Shown: positions 42,610 to 50,165 of the stretch, piece after piece
How the letters are laid out: the number at the start of each line of letters is the position of its first letter
How positions within the stretch are numbered: position 1 is the first letter of the stretch
Assembly: GCA_963771985.1 (NCBI GenBank)
Contig: CAVYVO010000010.1
Span: 186,001 to 250,000, forward strand
Origin: Trebonia sp963771985
GTDB taxonomy: Bacteria > Actinomycetota > Actinomycetes > Streptosporangiales > Streptosporangiaceae
DNA: 64,000 nt
Direction: 5' to 3'
Made by a program: the position numbers and the translations under genes
Notes under the pieces: generated by a model
Told to the model about the DNA's origin: nothing
The model's database searches: none
The model's input: the letters and a program-made list of their open reading frames with translations, nothing else

Positions 42610-42675
42610 CGCCCGGTGCCTGGTACGCTGTTCGGCACCGCGGTTCTTCGGCTTCATGCCGGGGCGGGCGCGGAT

Positions 42676-42764
42676 GGAGGCTTCGCCTAGTCCGGTCTAT
42701 GGCGCCGCACTGCTAATGCGGTTGGGGTTTACGCCCCTCCCGGGTTCAAATCCCGGAGCCTCCG
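42676..42764 (+). tRNA. tRNA-Ser (anticodon GCT)
   Basis: 89 nt class II tRNA. Acceptor GGAGGCT pairs with AGCCTCC, discriminator G. Anticodon stem CCGCA/TGCGG encloses CTGCTAA, anticodon GCT. Long variable arm and T-arm CCGGGTTCAAATCCCGG. It marks the left border of the accessory part of the window. Confidence 0.96.
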
Positions 42765-42777
42765 CAGCTCTGTTTAT

Positions 42778-42820
42778 GACGGTGGCGTTCAGCCCGCGGG
42801 CGGGCCTGGACGCCACCGTC
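42778..42820. terminator. Hairpin between tRNA-Ser(GCT) and leftward gene
   Basis: GACGGTGGCGT and ACGCCACCGTC style arms (42778-42788, 42810-42820) with inner GCCCGC/GCGGGC pairing. It lies behind both the tRNA and the leftward gene ending at 42831, so it may serve both. Confidence 0.75.
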
Positions 42821-42830
42821 ATATTCCTTG

Positions 42831-43682
42831 TCAGGCCTGGACGTTCTTGCTGTCCTGGATCAGCTGCTCGAGGGACTGGCCGTTGATGCTCGTCCCGTTC
42901 ACCGCGATCCAGTCCTGGGTAATCAGACCCATCGCCTGGCCGATGTTGGTCAGGGCCCACGCCTGGTTGATCTTCTGCTCCATCCCCCAGGTGATCACCG
43001 TCTCGTCGTTGCCGATCCCCGCCACGCCGAAGGCGCTGTACTGGAGGATGACGCAGTGGTCGATGCCGTTCGGGCCCACGTTGGCGCCCGTCGCGGACAG
43101 CGTCCACGGCTGGCCGTTGTCGAATACCTGCATGTCGCTGTCGCTGACGGCGATACCCAGGTAGACGCCGCCGAACGTGTTGGCGACCTGCTTGAGCAGC
43201 CCCAGGTTGGTGTAGCCGCCGATGGCGAAGTACCCGGCGAGCTTGTGGACCTTGCCGGACGTGTCGGAAAGCCCGGTGTTGACCATGTACTGCGCGACGG
43301 ACTGCAGCATGCAGCCGGTGTCGGTGTTGCTGTTGCCCAGCTGGTAGCCGCTGATCGCGGAGTACATGCCGAGGATGGCGTTGTCGGTGAACATCACGCC
43401 GCCGGGGGCCTGTCCGCTGAACGCGGTGACCGCGGCGAGGAAGTGGCCGACGCCCGCGCAGGTGCAGTCGCCGACCCCCGTCTGGGCGATCACCGGGGGC
43501 GCGTCCGGGTCGGGCCCGTTGGCGTACATCGGCCACGCCTTGACCTTCGACTCCCGGTCGACGATGCCGGGCGCGTTCGGCAGGCCGCCGCCGAGCGCGC
43601 CGACGTCGATGTAATCCTCGAGCTTGGGCATGACGATGCTGGGATCGTGCGGAATTGCCCCTTTTTTGTATGGCCCGCTCAT
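42831..43682 (-). CDS. Papain-like cysteine-peptidase-fold protein
   Basis: 283 residues from ATG 43682; GGAGG precedes it. The segment VIAQTGVGDCTCAGVGHFLAAVTAF resembles the oxyanion Gln/catalytic Cys region of papain-family (C1) enzymes, and GIDHCVILQYSAFGV...ETVITWG resembles the His region with the trailing Trp-Gly. No signal peptide or propeptide is evident, so it may be a cytoplasmic or element-encoded protease-like protein. It lies directly behind tRNA-Ser(GCT) and before a repeat-rich non-coding stretch. Confidence 0.65.
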   Translation of the reverse strand: MSGPYKKGAIPHDPSIVMPKLEDYIDVGALGGGLPNAPGIVDRESKVKAWPMYANGPDPDAPPVIAQTGVGDCTCAGVGHFLAAVTAFSGQAPGGVMFTDNAILGMYSAISGYQLGNSNTDTGCMLQSVAQYMVNTGLSDTSGKVHKLAGYFAIGGYTNLGLLKQVANTFGGVYLGIAVSDSDMQVFDNGQPWTLSATGANVGPNGIDHCVILQYSAFGVAGIGNDETVITWGMEQKINQAWALTNIGQAMGLITQDWIAVNGTSINGQSLEQLIQDSKNVQA

Positions 43683-43865
43683 TTTGCCTCCGTATTGTGC
43701 GCGATGCCGCTCCAGACAATGTAGGACCGCGGTGCCGGTATAAGAAGACCTCGGCCGAAAATGTGGTGATATGTGAGTATTCGTGTTCGGCGGCGCCGTT
43801 GGCGGACAGTCAATAAAAAGAGCTGGAGTCACTTCCGTGCGTTCCGGAAATCAATTCATTTTATT

Positions 43866-43886
43866 CCGAACGGAAGGTGGCGCCTG
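43866..43886 (-). repeat. 21-bp dispersed repeat, copy 2
   Basis: CCGAACGGAAGGTGGCGCCT plus G is the exact reverse complement of 38067-38087. Both copies border AT-rich sequence. Confidence 0.8.
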
Positions 43887-44058
43887 TTCACCGGAACCCG
43901 TTACGGCTTGCGTGCGATGCCGTCAGGGCTGGGCATCCTCGGGCGGCGCGAGATCGTCCGGCTCCGGTCCCGCTCTGGCCGCCGGCCGGCTCCAGTCCGG
44001 CCGGCGGCGGACGCGCCGCGTCGGCGGGCCGCCGCGGGACCGCCGCGCGGGACCGCCG

Positions 44059-44078
44059 CGGGTCGATTGCGCAATCGA
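44059..44078 (+). repeat. Palindromic element, copy 6 (single)
   Basis: Perfect GGTCGATTGCGCAATCGACC followed by ACAGTAGGG, a variant of the ACACTAGAG spacer of the paired units, but with no second palindrome. Confidence 0.85.
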
Positions 44079-44184
44079 CCACAGTAGGGACGCGTCGGAT
44101 ATCAAGTTGACTTTGCCGTTCCGAGGGGCGCCTGCCGTGATAGGGGCATTCGGGCGCCAGTGCCGCTCTGCCGGATGCTGGGAA

Positions 44185-44236
44185 AAGATCATGGATCAGA
44201 AACTACAGCCGGGTGTGGTTACCGATCCATGATCTT
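44185..44236. repeat. Perfect 13-bp inverted repeat with 26-nt loop
   Basis: AAGATCATGGATC (44185-44197) and GATCCATGATCTT (44224-44236). Could be a hairpin, a protein-binding site or ends of a lost small element. Confidence 0.7.
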
Positions 44237-44361
44237 CTCGTTCACGCAATCGATAGAGAGGTTTGTCATTAATTGCCCGTTTTCCGGTCGATCAGCCGAC
44301 GTGATTCCGGCCTGCGACACGCCCGAGATGGCCGACTAGAAAGCCGACGCGTCCTAGAGCG

Positions 44362-44381
44362 GGTCGATTGCGCAATCGGCA
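44362..44381 (+). repeat. Palindromic element, copy 7 (half of a pair)
   Basis: GGTCGATTGCGCAATCGGCA preceded by CCTAGAGCG, which is the spacer and right half of the paired unit at 4884-4934; the left palindrome is missing. Confidence 0.8.
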
Positions 44382-44716
44382 CGCTCCGCGCGTCGCACCG
44401 CGGCAGGGATCGTCACCCGGGAGAAGCGGGACCCCTCGCGGGCGGCGGATTCCTGACTGCGAGGGAGTCTCGTGGCCGGCCCTTACTGGATAATCCGAGT
44501 GCGTGCTCGCCGGTCCCGGGACCGGCTGGCGGCCGACCCGGAAGCGGCCGCGAGCGGTCTCGGGAAGGAGGGCGAGCGCCAGGCCGGAATGGTGGTTCCG
44601 CGGTCAAGTCCGGTTGGTAACGTCTAAGTTTACGGCGCGGAATGTCGTTTTTATCCGAATTGGGCCGGATGCCGGGTTGGCAGGACCATCGGGCGGCAAG
44701 CCGTTTTTCGGTAGTT

Positions 44717-45788
44717 CATAAGTAGACCGACTCTGTTGCCCAACGGCACACATGCGGCGGATGGTGTGCCGCATTGTCATGATCGCAGCTGGAATCCCGT
44801 CCCGCAGCCGTATCGCGCAGGTTGGCGCTGTATGGAGAGAACTCGGCCAGGCGGTGCCGACGTGGCCGTGTTACGCCCGATTAATAACCAGCGGGCAGGT
44901 AGAACAGCTCAAGGCCGCCGCCGGTGGAAGCGGCGTAGTCCCTGACGCACTGCGCGCGGTGCGTGGGATGCCGGTCGACGACGAGGTAGACGGGCCCGGG
45001 CGCGCCGTGCATCAGGCGCGCGCAGAACTCGGTGAAGCTAAGGGCGCCAGCCGCGGCCGCGTCGAACAGGGCGAACCGGGGCGCGCCGCCTTTGGCGGTG
45101 ACCGCGGAGATCATGGTGAACCGGCCGCCGTCGTCCGCGCCGGATTCCGGGCGGCGCGTCCGGCGCACGATACCGCGTGGCTGGCCGGCTTCGTCGGCGA
45201 AGTGGACAGTGGCGCCCGCCGCGGCGGCCCTGGCGGCGATGTGCGGATATTCCTTCTGCTGCCACCAGGCCATCGCGTCCGGGTCACGCTGATAGGCGCG
45301 CCGCAGCGGCCGCCCGGGAGCCATTCCTAGTTTGCCGAGTTGCCGGGTCACGCTGACCGGCGACAGGGACACGCCGAATTTCCTGTGAATTACCTCACGA
45401 ACCAAGTCGGCGGTCCAAAGGGCGAATTCGAAATCGAACTGTCGCGGGTCTGTCTCCGTCAGCAGCGATGACAGTTCCCGCAGCTGCTCGTCGCCCAGCC
45501 GGGGCGGCCGGCCCGGGACCGGCCGCGCGAGGAGAGCGCCGCGGCCGCCCTCGCGGTACTTCTTGAGCCAGGCGTAGACGGTCTTGCGGTGCAGGCCAAG
45601 GGCCATCGCGACATCCTCGGGGCGGGCCCCTTGGAGAACTTGCTCTACCGCTCGCAGGCGGAGAGCCTCTAGAGTCTTGTGGTCAAGCTTGCGGCCGTCG
45701 TTCTCCCTCATGCCCCAGTTGTCCCCTGTAGTCCCGTTCGTCACAAGTTGTAAAAAGCTCGAAGCGGACCGTGGTCGGCCTACTTATG
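44717..45788 (-). mobile_element. IS630-type insertion sequence with terminal inverted repeats
   Basis: CATAAGTAGACCGAC (44717-44731) and, on the other strand, CATAAGTAGGCCGAC (45774-45788) are inverted and match at 14 of 15 positions. They flank a transposase gene, giving a 1,072-bp element, the normal size for IS630. TA, the usual target of the family, lies within the first bases of each end; exact boundaries need an empty-site comparison. Confidence 0.75.
44881..45711 (-). pseudogene. IS630-family transposase, truncated before the last catalytic residue
   Basis: 276 residues from ATG 45711 against about 340-360 in the family. HTH (about 25-65: RLRAVEQVLQGARPEDVAMALGLHRKTVYAWLKKYR), a second winged segment, then the DDE domain: first Asp in VHFADEAG, second in VYLVVDRHPTH. 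The frame stops at YLPAGY, just where family members continue with SPELNPxE that carries the third acidic residue. The remaining 160 bp to the left terminal repeat has no intact C-terminus in any frame, so the enzyme is probably inactive. Confidence 0.8.
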
Positions 45789-46061
45789 TCTCCCTGAGCC
45801 ATTCCGCTATGACCATGCGACGCGCGAAACCGGGGTTTGGTTTACATCGACTTCTATTAAGTCTTGGTTTCGAATCTAACGAATTGATCAGATCAGTGAA
45901 TGTTCTGTTACTGGCCTTGCTTTGCGTCGCCGGCGCCGGTTAACTTCATGGAGCCGCAATTGCTGGCATTGCAGAAAGTGACCAGAAACTACGTGGCGTG
46001 ACCGCCAGCGCTGCTGGCTATTGCTTAGTTGACTTCCGGGGCCCAAAGGGGGAGCGGGGTA
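45789..46061. promoter_or_regulatory. Upstream region of the glycan/oxidase operon
   Basis: 273 bp between the insertion sequence and the first operon gene, AT-rich at 45834-45905 (ATTAAGTCTTGGTTTCGAATCTAACG, TGATCAGATCAG). It must contain the operon promoter unless transcription enters from the element. TTGCTGGCATTGCAG (45960-45974) is a short imperfect repeat. No specific site is assigned. Confidence 0.4.
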
Positions 46062-47333
46062 ATGCTTGCTGCAGCAGTACTCGTCGTGTCGCTCGTGCTT
46101 TTCAGCGTCGCCGCGGCAACGCTGTGGTGGATGATGAGCGCGTGGCGGACGCCCGAGATGCTCGCGTCGACGACGTTCGGGCAGCCAGACGGCAAGGCCG
46201 AATTGTCGTTCTCGCTGCTGCTGCCGGCCAGGCACGAGCAAGGCGTGCTCGAGCACACCGTGCACCGCCTGCTTGAGTCGTCGCACGACGCGTACGAGAT
46301 CATCATCATCACCGGTCATGACGACCCGGAGACGACCCAGATCGCGGACAAGCTCGCCGAACTCGCGCCGGACAAGGTCCGCGTGGTCATCGACACGAAC
46401 GAGATCAAGAGCAAGGCGAAGGCGCTCAACACCGCCCTCCCGCTGTGCCGCGGCGACATCGTCGGCGTGTTCGACGCCGAGGACATCGTCCACCCCGACC
46501 TGCTGCTCAACGTCGACTACGCGTTCCGGTCGCGGCGGGCTAACGTCGTCCAGGGCGGCGTCCAGCTGATCAACTACCAGTCGAGCTGGTACAGCCTGCG
46601 CAACTGCCTCGAGTACTTCTTCTGGTTCCGCAGCCGGCTCCACCTGCAGGCGGAGAAGGGGTTCATCACCCTGGGCGGCAACACGGTCTTCATCAGGACC
46701 GACCTGATCCGGGAGATCGGCGGCTGGGACCCGGACTGCCTCGCCGAGGACTGCGAGCTGGGCGTCCGCGTGTCGAGCGACGGCGGCAAGGTGGTCGTCG
46801 CCTACGACCCGCAGCTCGTCACCCGGGAGGAGACTCCGGACTCGGTGACCAGCCTGTTCAAGCAGCGCACCCGCTGGAACCAGGGCTTCCTGCAGGTCTA
46901 CAAGAAGGCGGACTGGAAGCGCCTGCCGACGCTCCGGCAGCGCATGCTCGCCCGCTTCACGCTGGCGACCCCGTTCTTCCAGGCGCTGTCCGGGCTCGCG
47001 CTGCCCGCCGCCATCTTGATAGGCATCTTCGTGAACGTGCCGATCGAGGTCGCGATGCTCTCCTGGCTGCCGGCCGTGCCCGCGCTCCTTGTCCTCGCGT
47101 TCGAAATCGCTGCCCTGCACGACTTCGGGCGGCAGTACCAGTTCAATATCGGGTTCATCTACTACGTCAAGCTCATCATCGGGACCCCGTTCTACATGGT
47201 CATCCTGATGGGGGCCGCTCTCCGCTCGGTATGGCGGGAGAGCACCGGCCGCAAGGACTGGGAACTCACCCGGCACGTCGGGGCGCACCTGGTCGCCCCC
47301 GCACCGTCGACATCCCCCATGCAGACCGTCTGA
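46062..47333 (+). CDS. Processive-type GT2 glycosyltransferase (cellulose-synthase-like)
   Basis: 423 residues from ATG 46062 with GGGAGCGGGGTA upstream. One N-terminal helix (about 3-24), a cytosolic GT-A domain, then three to four C-terminal helices. Motif series: D in ITGHDDPE, DxD-like FDAEDIVHPD, ED in CLAEDCELG, and QRTRW, the QxxRW signature of processive synthases such as BcsA, CslA and hyaluronan synthase. Donor specificity cannot be read. First gene of a six-gene operon ending in a copper oxidase and Sco chaperone, analogous to CslA beside GlxA in Streptomyces. Confidence 0.87.
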   Translation: MLAAAVLVVSLVLFSVAAATLWWMMSAWRTPEMLASTTFGQPDGKAELSFSLLLPARHEQGVLEHTVHRLLESSHDAYEIIIITGHDDPETTQIADKLAELAPDKVRVVIDTNEIKSKAKALNTALPLCRGDIVGVFDAEDIVHPDLLLNVDYAFRSRRANVVQGGVQLINYQSSWYSLRNCLEYFFWFRSRLHLQAEKGFITLGGNTVFIRTDLIREIGGWDPDCLAEDCELGVRVSSDGGKVVVAYDPQLVTREETPDSVTSLFKQRTRWNQGFLQVYKKADWKRLPTLRQRMLARFTLATPFFQALSGLALPAAILIGIFVNVPIEVAMLSWLPAVPALLVLAFEIAALHDFGRQYQFNIGFIYYVKLIIGTPFYMVILMGAALRSVWRESTGRKDWELTRHVGAHLVAPAPSTSPMQTV

Positions 47334-47365
47334 CCGCTTGACACGGCGACTTCTAGGAGCGTGAT

Positions 47366-48952
47366 GTGAGCACTGTTCTTGAGCGCCCGGTCGAGCGGGC
47401 AGGCACAACCAGGGCCAGCGGGTCCCACTTCCTTGGCAGGTCGAGGGATTTCTGGATCTGCACCGGCCTCGTGATCGTCGTCTTGCTTGTCCAGGCGTGG
47501 AACATCGCTGACTACCCGACGGTCAGCGATGACGAGGGCACCTACCTCGCTCAGGCATGGGCCGTGCAGCACGGCATCGGCATGGCCCCGTACACCTACT
47601 GGTACGACCACCCGCCGCTCGGCTGGATGCAGATCGCCGCCATATCGTGGATTCCCGCGCTGATCTTCCACGGCCACCAGCTGGTGGTCGGCTATGCCCG
47701 GATCGTCATGCTGCCGGTGACCGCGGTCAGCACGATCCTGGTGTACACCCTGGGCCGCCGGATGACGCTGCCCCGCTGGGCGGCGGCGCTCGCGGTCGTC
47801 TTCTTCGCGCTGTCGCCGCTGTCGGTCACCCTGCAGCGCGAGATCTTCCTCGACAACTTCGCCGTCGTGTGGATGCTCGCGGCGTTCACGCTCGCGTTCT
47901 CCCCGCGCAGGCATCTCTGGCACCATGTGGCCGCGGGGCTCTGCGCGGCGGCCGCCGTGCTGTCCAAGGAGACCATGATCATCGTCGTGCCGGCGCTCAT
48001 GGTCGCGCTCTGGCAGAACGCCTCCAAGGACACGCGCAAGTACTCCTTCGTCGGCTTCCTCGCCGCCCTGGTCCTGGTGCTCATCCAGTACCCGCTGTAC
48101 GCGGTGCTCAAGGGCGAGCTGTTCCCCGGTAACGGGCATGTGTCGCTGATCGGCGGGCTGATCTACCAGATGGACCGGCCCGGCTCTGGGTCGATCTTCG
48201 GGGTGAAGAGCGCCTCCTACGCCGTCTTCCACGCCTGGCTCTACTACGACTCGGTGCTGATCGTGGGCGGTGTCCTCGCCACCGTGCTGGCGCTCGCCTT
48301 CCGGCACCTGCGCCCGGTGGCGATCGCGGCCGCGCTGCTCACCCTGGTCGCCATGCGGCCGAGCGGCTACCTGCCCGCGATGTACGTCATCCAGGTGCTG
48401 CCGTTCTTCGCGCTCGCGCTGGCCGGCATGGCGGACCAGCTGGTGAACTTCCTATTGAAGTACCGGGCGCGGCCGGTCTTCTGGCAGCAGGTCGCCCGCA
48501 TGGTCCTGGTGGGCGTGGTGGCCTTCGCGGCCGCCTTCTATGTGGTGCCGAGGTGGTTCAACGGCGACCGCGTGGCGGACACGGCCGACCCGAACGCCGG
48601 TTACCAGGCGGCGGCCACCTGGGTCGAGACGCACATCAAGGACCCGGCCGGGAAGCGCATCGTGGTCGACGACGGGCTCTGGCTCGACATGGTGCGGGAC
48701 GGGTTCCACCCGGGCCGCGGCGCGATCTACTTCTTCAAGGTGGACCTCGACCCGTCGGTCCAGAAGGCGCTCCAGAAGCAGGGCGGCAAGCAGACCCCCT
48801 GGAAGGCGATCAACTACATCATCTCCACGCCGATGGTCCGGAATAACGTGTTCGATATGCCGACCGTGCAGGCGGCCCTGGATCACTCCCGTGTCCTGGC
48901 GTCGTTCGGCACTGGAGCCAACGTGATCCAGGTCCGCGAGGTCAATCGCTGA
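47366..48952 (+). CDS. GT39/ArnT-like GT-C membrane glycosyltransferase
   Basis: 528 residues from GTG 47366, GGAG seven bases upstream. About 10-11 helices in the first 400 residues. The first extracytoplasmic loop has SDDEGTYLAQAWAVQ and YWYDHPPLGWMQ, the acidic pair and HPP motif of polyprenyl-phosphate-sugar GT-C enzymes (GT39/GT83). The last 130 residues form a soluble extracytoplasmic domain. Likely transfers a sugar from polyprenyl phosphate to a glycan, lipid or protein outside the cell, using donor made by the downstream DPM1-like enzyme. Confidence 0.85.
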   Translation: MSTVLERPVERAGTTRASGSHFLGRSRDFWICTGLVIVVLLVQAWNIADYPTVSDDEGTYLAQAWAVQHGIGMAPYTYWYDHPPLGWMQIAAISWIPALIFHGHQLVVGYARIVMLPVTAVSTILVYTLGRRMTLPRWAAALAVVFFALSPLSVTLQREIFLDNFAVVWMLAAFTLAFSPRRHLWHHVAAGLCAAAAVLSKETMIIVVPALMVALWQNASKDTRKYSFVGFLAALVLVLIQYPLYAVLKGELFPGNGHVSLIGGLIYQMDRPGSGSIFGVKSASYAVFHAWLYYDSVLIVGGVLATVLALAFRHLRPVAIAAALLTLVAMRPSGYLPAMYVIQVLPFFALALAGMADQLVNFLLKYRARPVFWQQVARMVLVGVVAFAAAFYVVPRWFNGDRVADTADPNAGYQAAATWVETHIKDPAGKRIVVDDGLWLDMVRDGFHPGRGAIYFFKVDLDPSVQKALQKQGGKQTPWKAINYIISTPMVRNNVFDMPTVQAALDHSRVLASFGTGANVIQVREVNR

Positions 48953-48977
48953 CCGGGACTAGCCGAGGGGGAGGCTC

Positions 48978-50165
48978 GTGACCGCATCGATCACCGGGGA
49001 GCAGGTCCTGCCCGCGCAGGACCCCAATGCCCCGCTGGTATCGCTGGTGATCCCGACCTTCAACGAGGCGGGCAACATTCCCGAGCTGCTGGCCCGGCTG
49101 ACCAGCGCGATGCCCGAGGAAGTGCCCTGCGAAGTCATCTTCGTGGACGACAGCACCGACGACACGCCGCGTGTCATCGCCGAGACCGCCAGGGACTGCC
49201 GCCTGGCGGTCTCGGTGATGCACCGGGACAAGCCCGATGGTGGTCTCGGCGGCGCGGTCGCCGCCGGGCTGCGGGAGGCTGCCGCGCCGTGGATCGTGGT
49301 GATGGACGCCGATCTGCAGCATCCCCCGTCGCTGGTGCCCGAGCTGGTGGCGGCGGGGCAGCGGGTCGGCGCTGACCTGGTGGTCGCGAGCCGCTATGCG
49401 GCGGGCGGCAGCCGCGCGGGCCTCGACGGCGGCTTCCGCGTCCTCGCCTCGGGCTTGACCACCCGGCTCGCCAAGCTCGCGTTCTGGCGGCAGCTCCGCC
49501 GGGTCAGCGACCCCATGAGCGGGTTCTTCGCGGTGCGCTCCGCGGCTCTCGACGCGGAGGTCCTCCGGCCGCTCGGCTACAAGATCCTGCTGGAGCTGAT
49601 CGTGCGCTGCCGGCTCCGCCGGGTCACGGAGGTTCCCTATCAGTTCCAGGACCGCTTCGCTGGCGAGTCCAAGGCCAGCCTCAGCGAGGGATGGCGGTTC
49701 CTGCGGCACCTGACCATGCTCCGGTGCAGCGGCGCCCGCGCCAGCATGCTCGCCTTCGGACTCATCGGTCTTTCCGGCTTCCTGCCCAACCTCGCGACAT
49801 TGTGGCTATTGTCAAAGCCACTCGGCATGAACTACCTGCTGGCCGAAGTGCTGGCGAACCAGGTGGCCATCGTCTGGAACTTCCTGCTCATCGACCTCCT
49901 GCTGTTCCACCACAGGAGGCACAGCCACTGGGCTGGGCGCTTCGGAAAGTTCCTGGTGCTGGCCAACTCCGACCTGGTTGCCCGCATTCCGTTGCTCGGC
50001 CTGCTGGTCGCCCATGCCCATATGAACGTCCTGGTGGCCACCGCGATCACACTGATCGCGGCGGTCGGTGCCCGCTTCGTCGTCACCGACCGTTTCATCT
50101 ACCTGGCGCGGCCTGGGCGCCGGACAGGTACCGTCCCAGAAGCTCCAGTAGCGGAGGTCCAATGA
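48978..50165 (+). CDS. DPM1-like GT2 with C-terminal GtrA domain
   Basis: 395 residues from GTG 48978, GGGGGAGG just upstream. GT2 domain (about 18-250): LVSLVIPTFNEAGNIPELLARL, VIFVDDSTDDT, VVMDADLQHPPS, SDPMSGFFAVR, typical of dolichyl/polyprenyl-phosphate hexose synthases. GtrA domain (about 255-380), four helices, thought to help flip the lipid-linked sugar. Makes polyprenyl-phosphate sugar for the GT-C enzyme next to it. Stop overlaps the start of the oxidase gene (ATGA). Confidence 0.9.
   Translation: MTASITGEQVLPAQDPNAPLVSLVIPTFNEAGNIPELLARLTSAMPEEVPCEVIFVDDSTDDTPRVIAETARDCRLAVSVMHRDKPDGGLGGAVAAGLREAAAPWIVVMDADLQHPPSLVPELVAAGQRVGADLVVASRYAAGGSRAGLDGGFRVLASGLTTRLAKLAFWRQLRRVSDPMSGFFAVRSAALDAEVLRPLGYKILLELIVRCRLRRVTEVPYQFQDRFAGESKASLSEGWRFLRHLTMLRCSGARASMLAFGLIGLSGFLPNLATLWLLSKPLGMNYLLAEVLANQVAIVWNFLLIDLLLFHHRRHSHWAGRFGKFLVLANSDLVARIPLLGLLVAHAHMNVLVATAITLIAAVGARFVVTDRFIYLARPGRRTGTVPEAPVAEVQ

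Larger units (their letters stand above)
43683..44716. other. 1.03-kb repeat-bearing non-coding stretch
   Basis: No convincing gene; the open frames here are short and without family features. Contents: an AT-rich promoter region next to 43682; the 21-bp repeat copy 2 (43866-43886); palindrome copies at 44059-44078 and 44362-44381; a perfect 13-bp inverted repeat AAGATCATGGATC/GATCCATGATCTT (44185-44197 and 44224-44236). The right end abuts an insertion sequence. It looks like decayed accessory DNA. Confidence 0.6.

Noticed and set aside
42676..46061. tRNA-integrated phage or ICE
   Set aside because: No integrase, no relaxase and no second copy of the tRNA 3' end found within the window; only island-like features remain.
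45888..47408. 506-codon frame antisense to the GT2 gene
   Set aside because: Gln/Val/Arg-rich shadow without domains; the plus-strand gene has all glycosyltransferase motifs.
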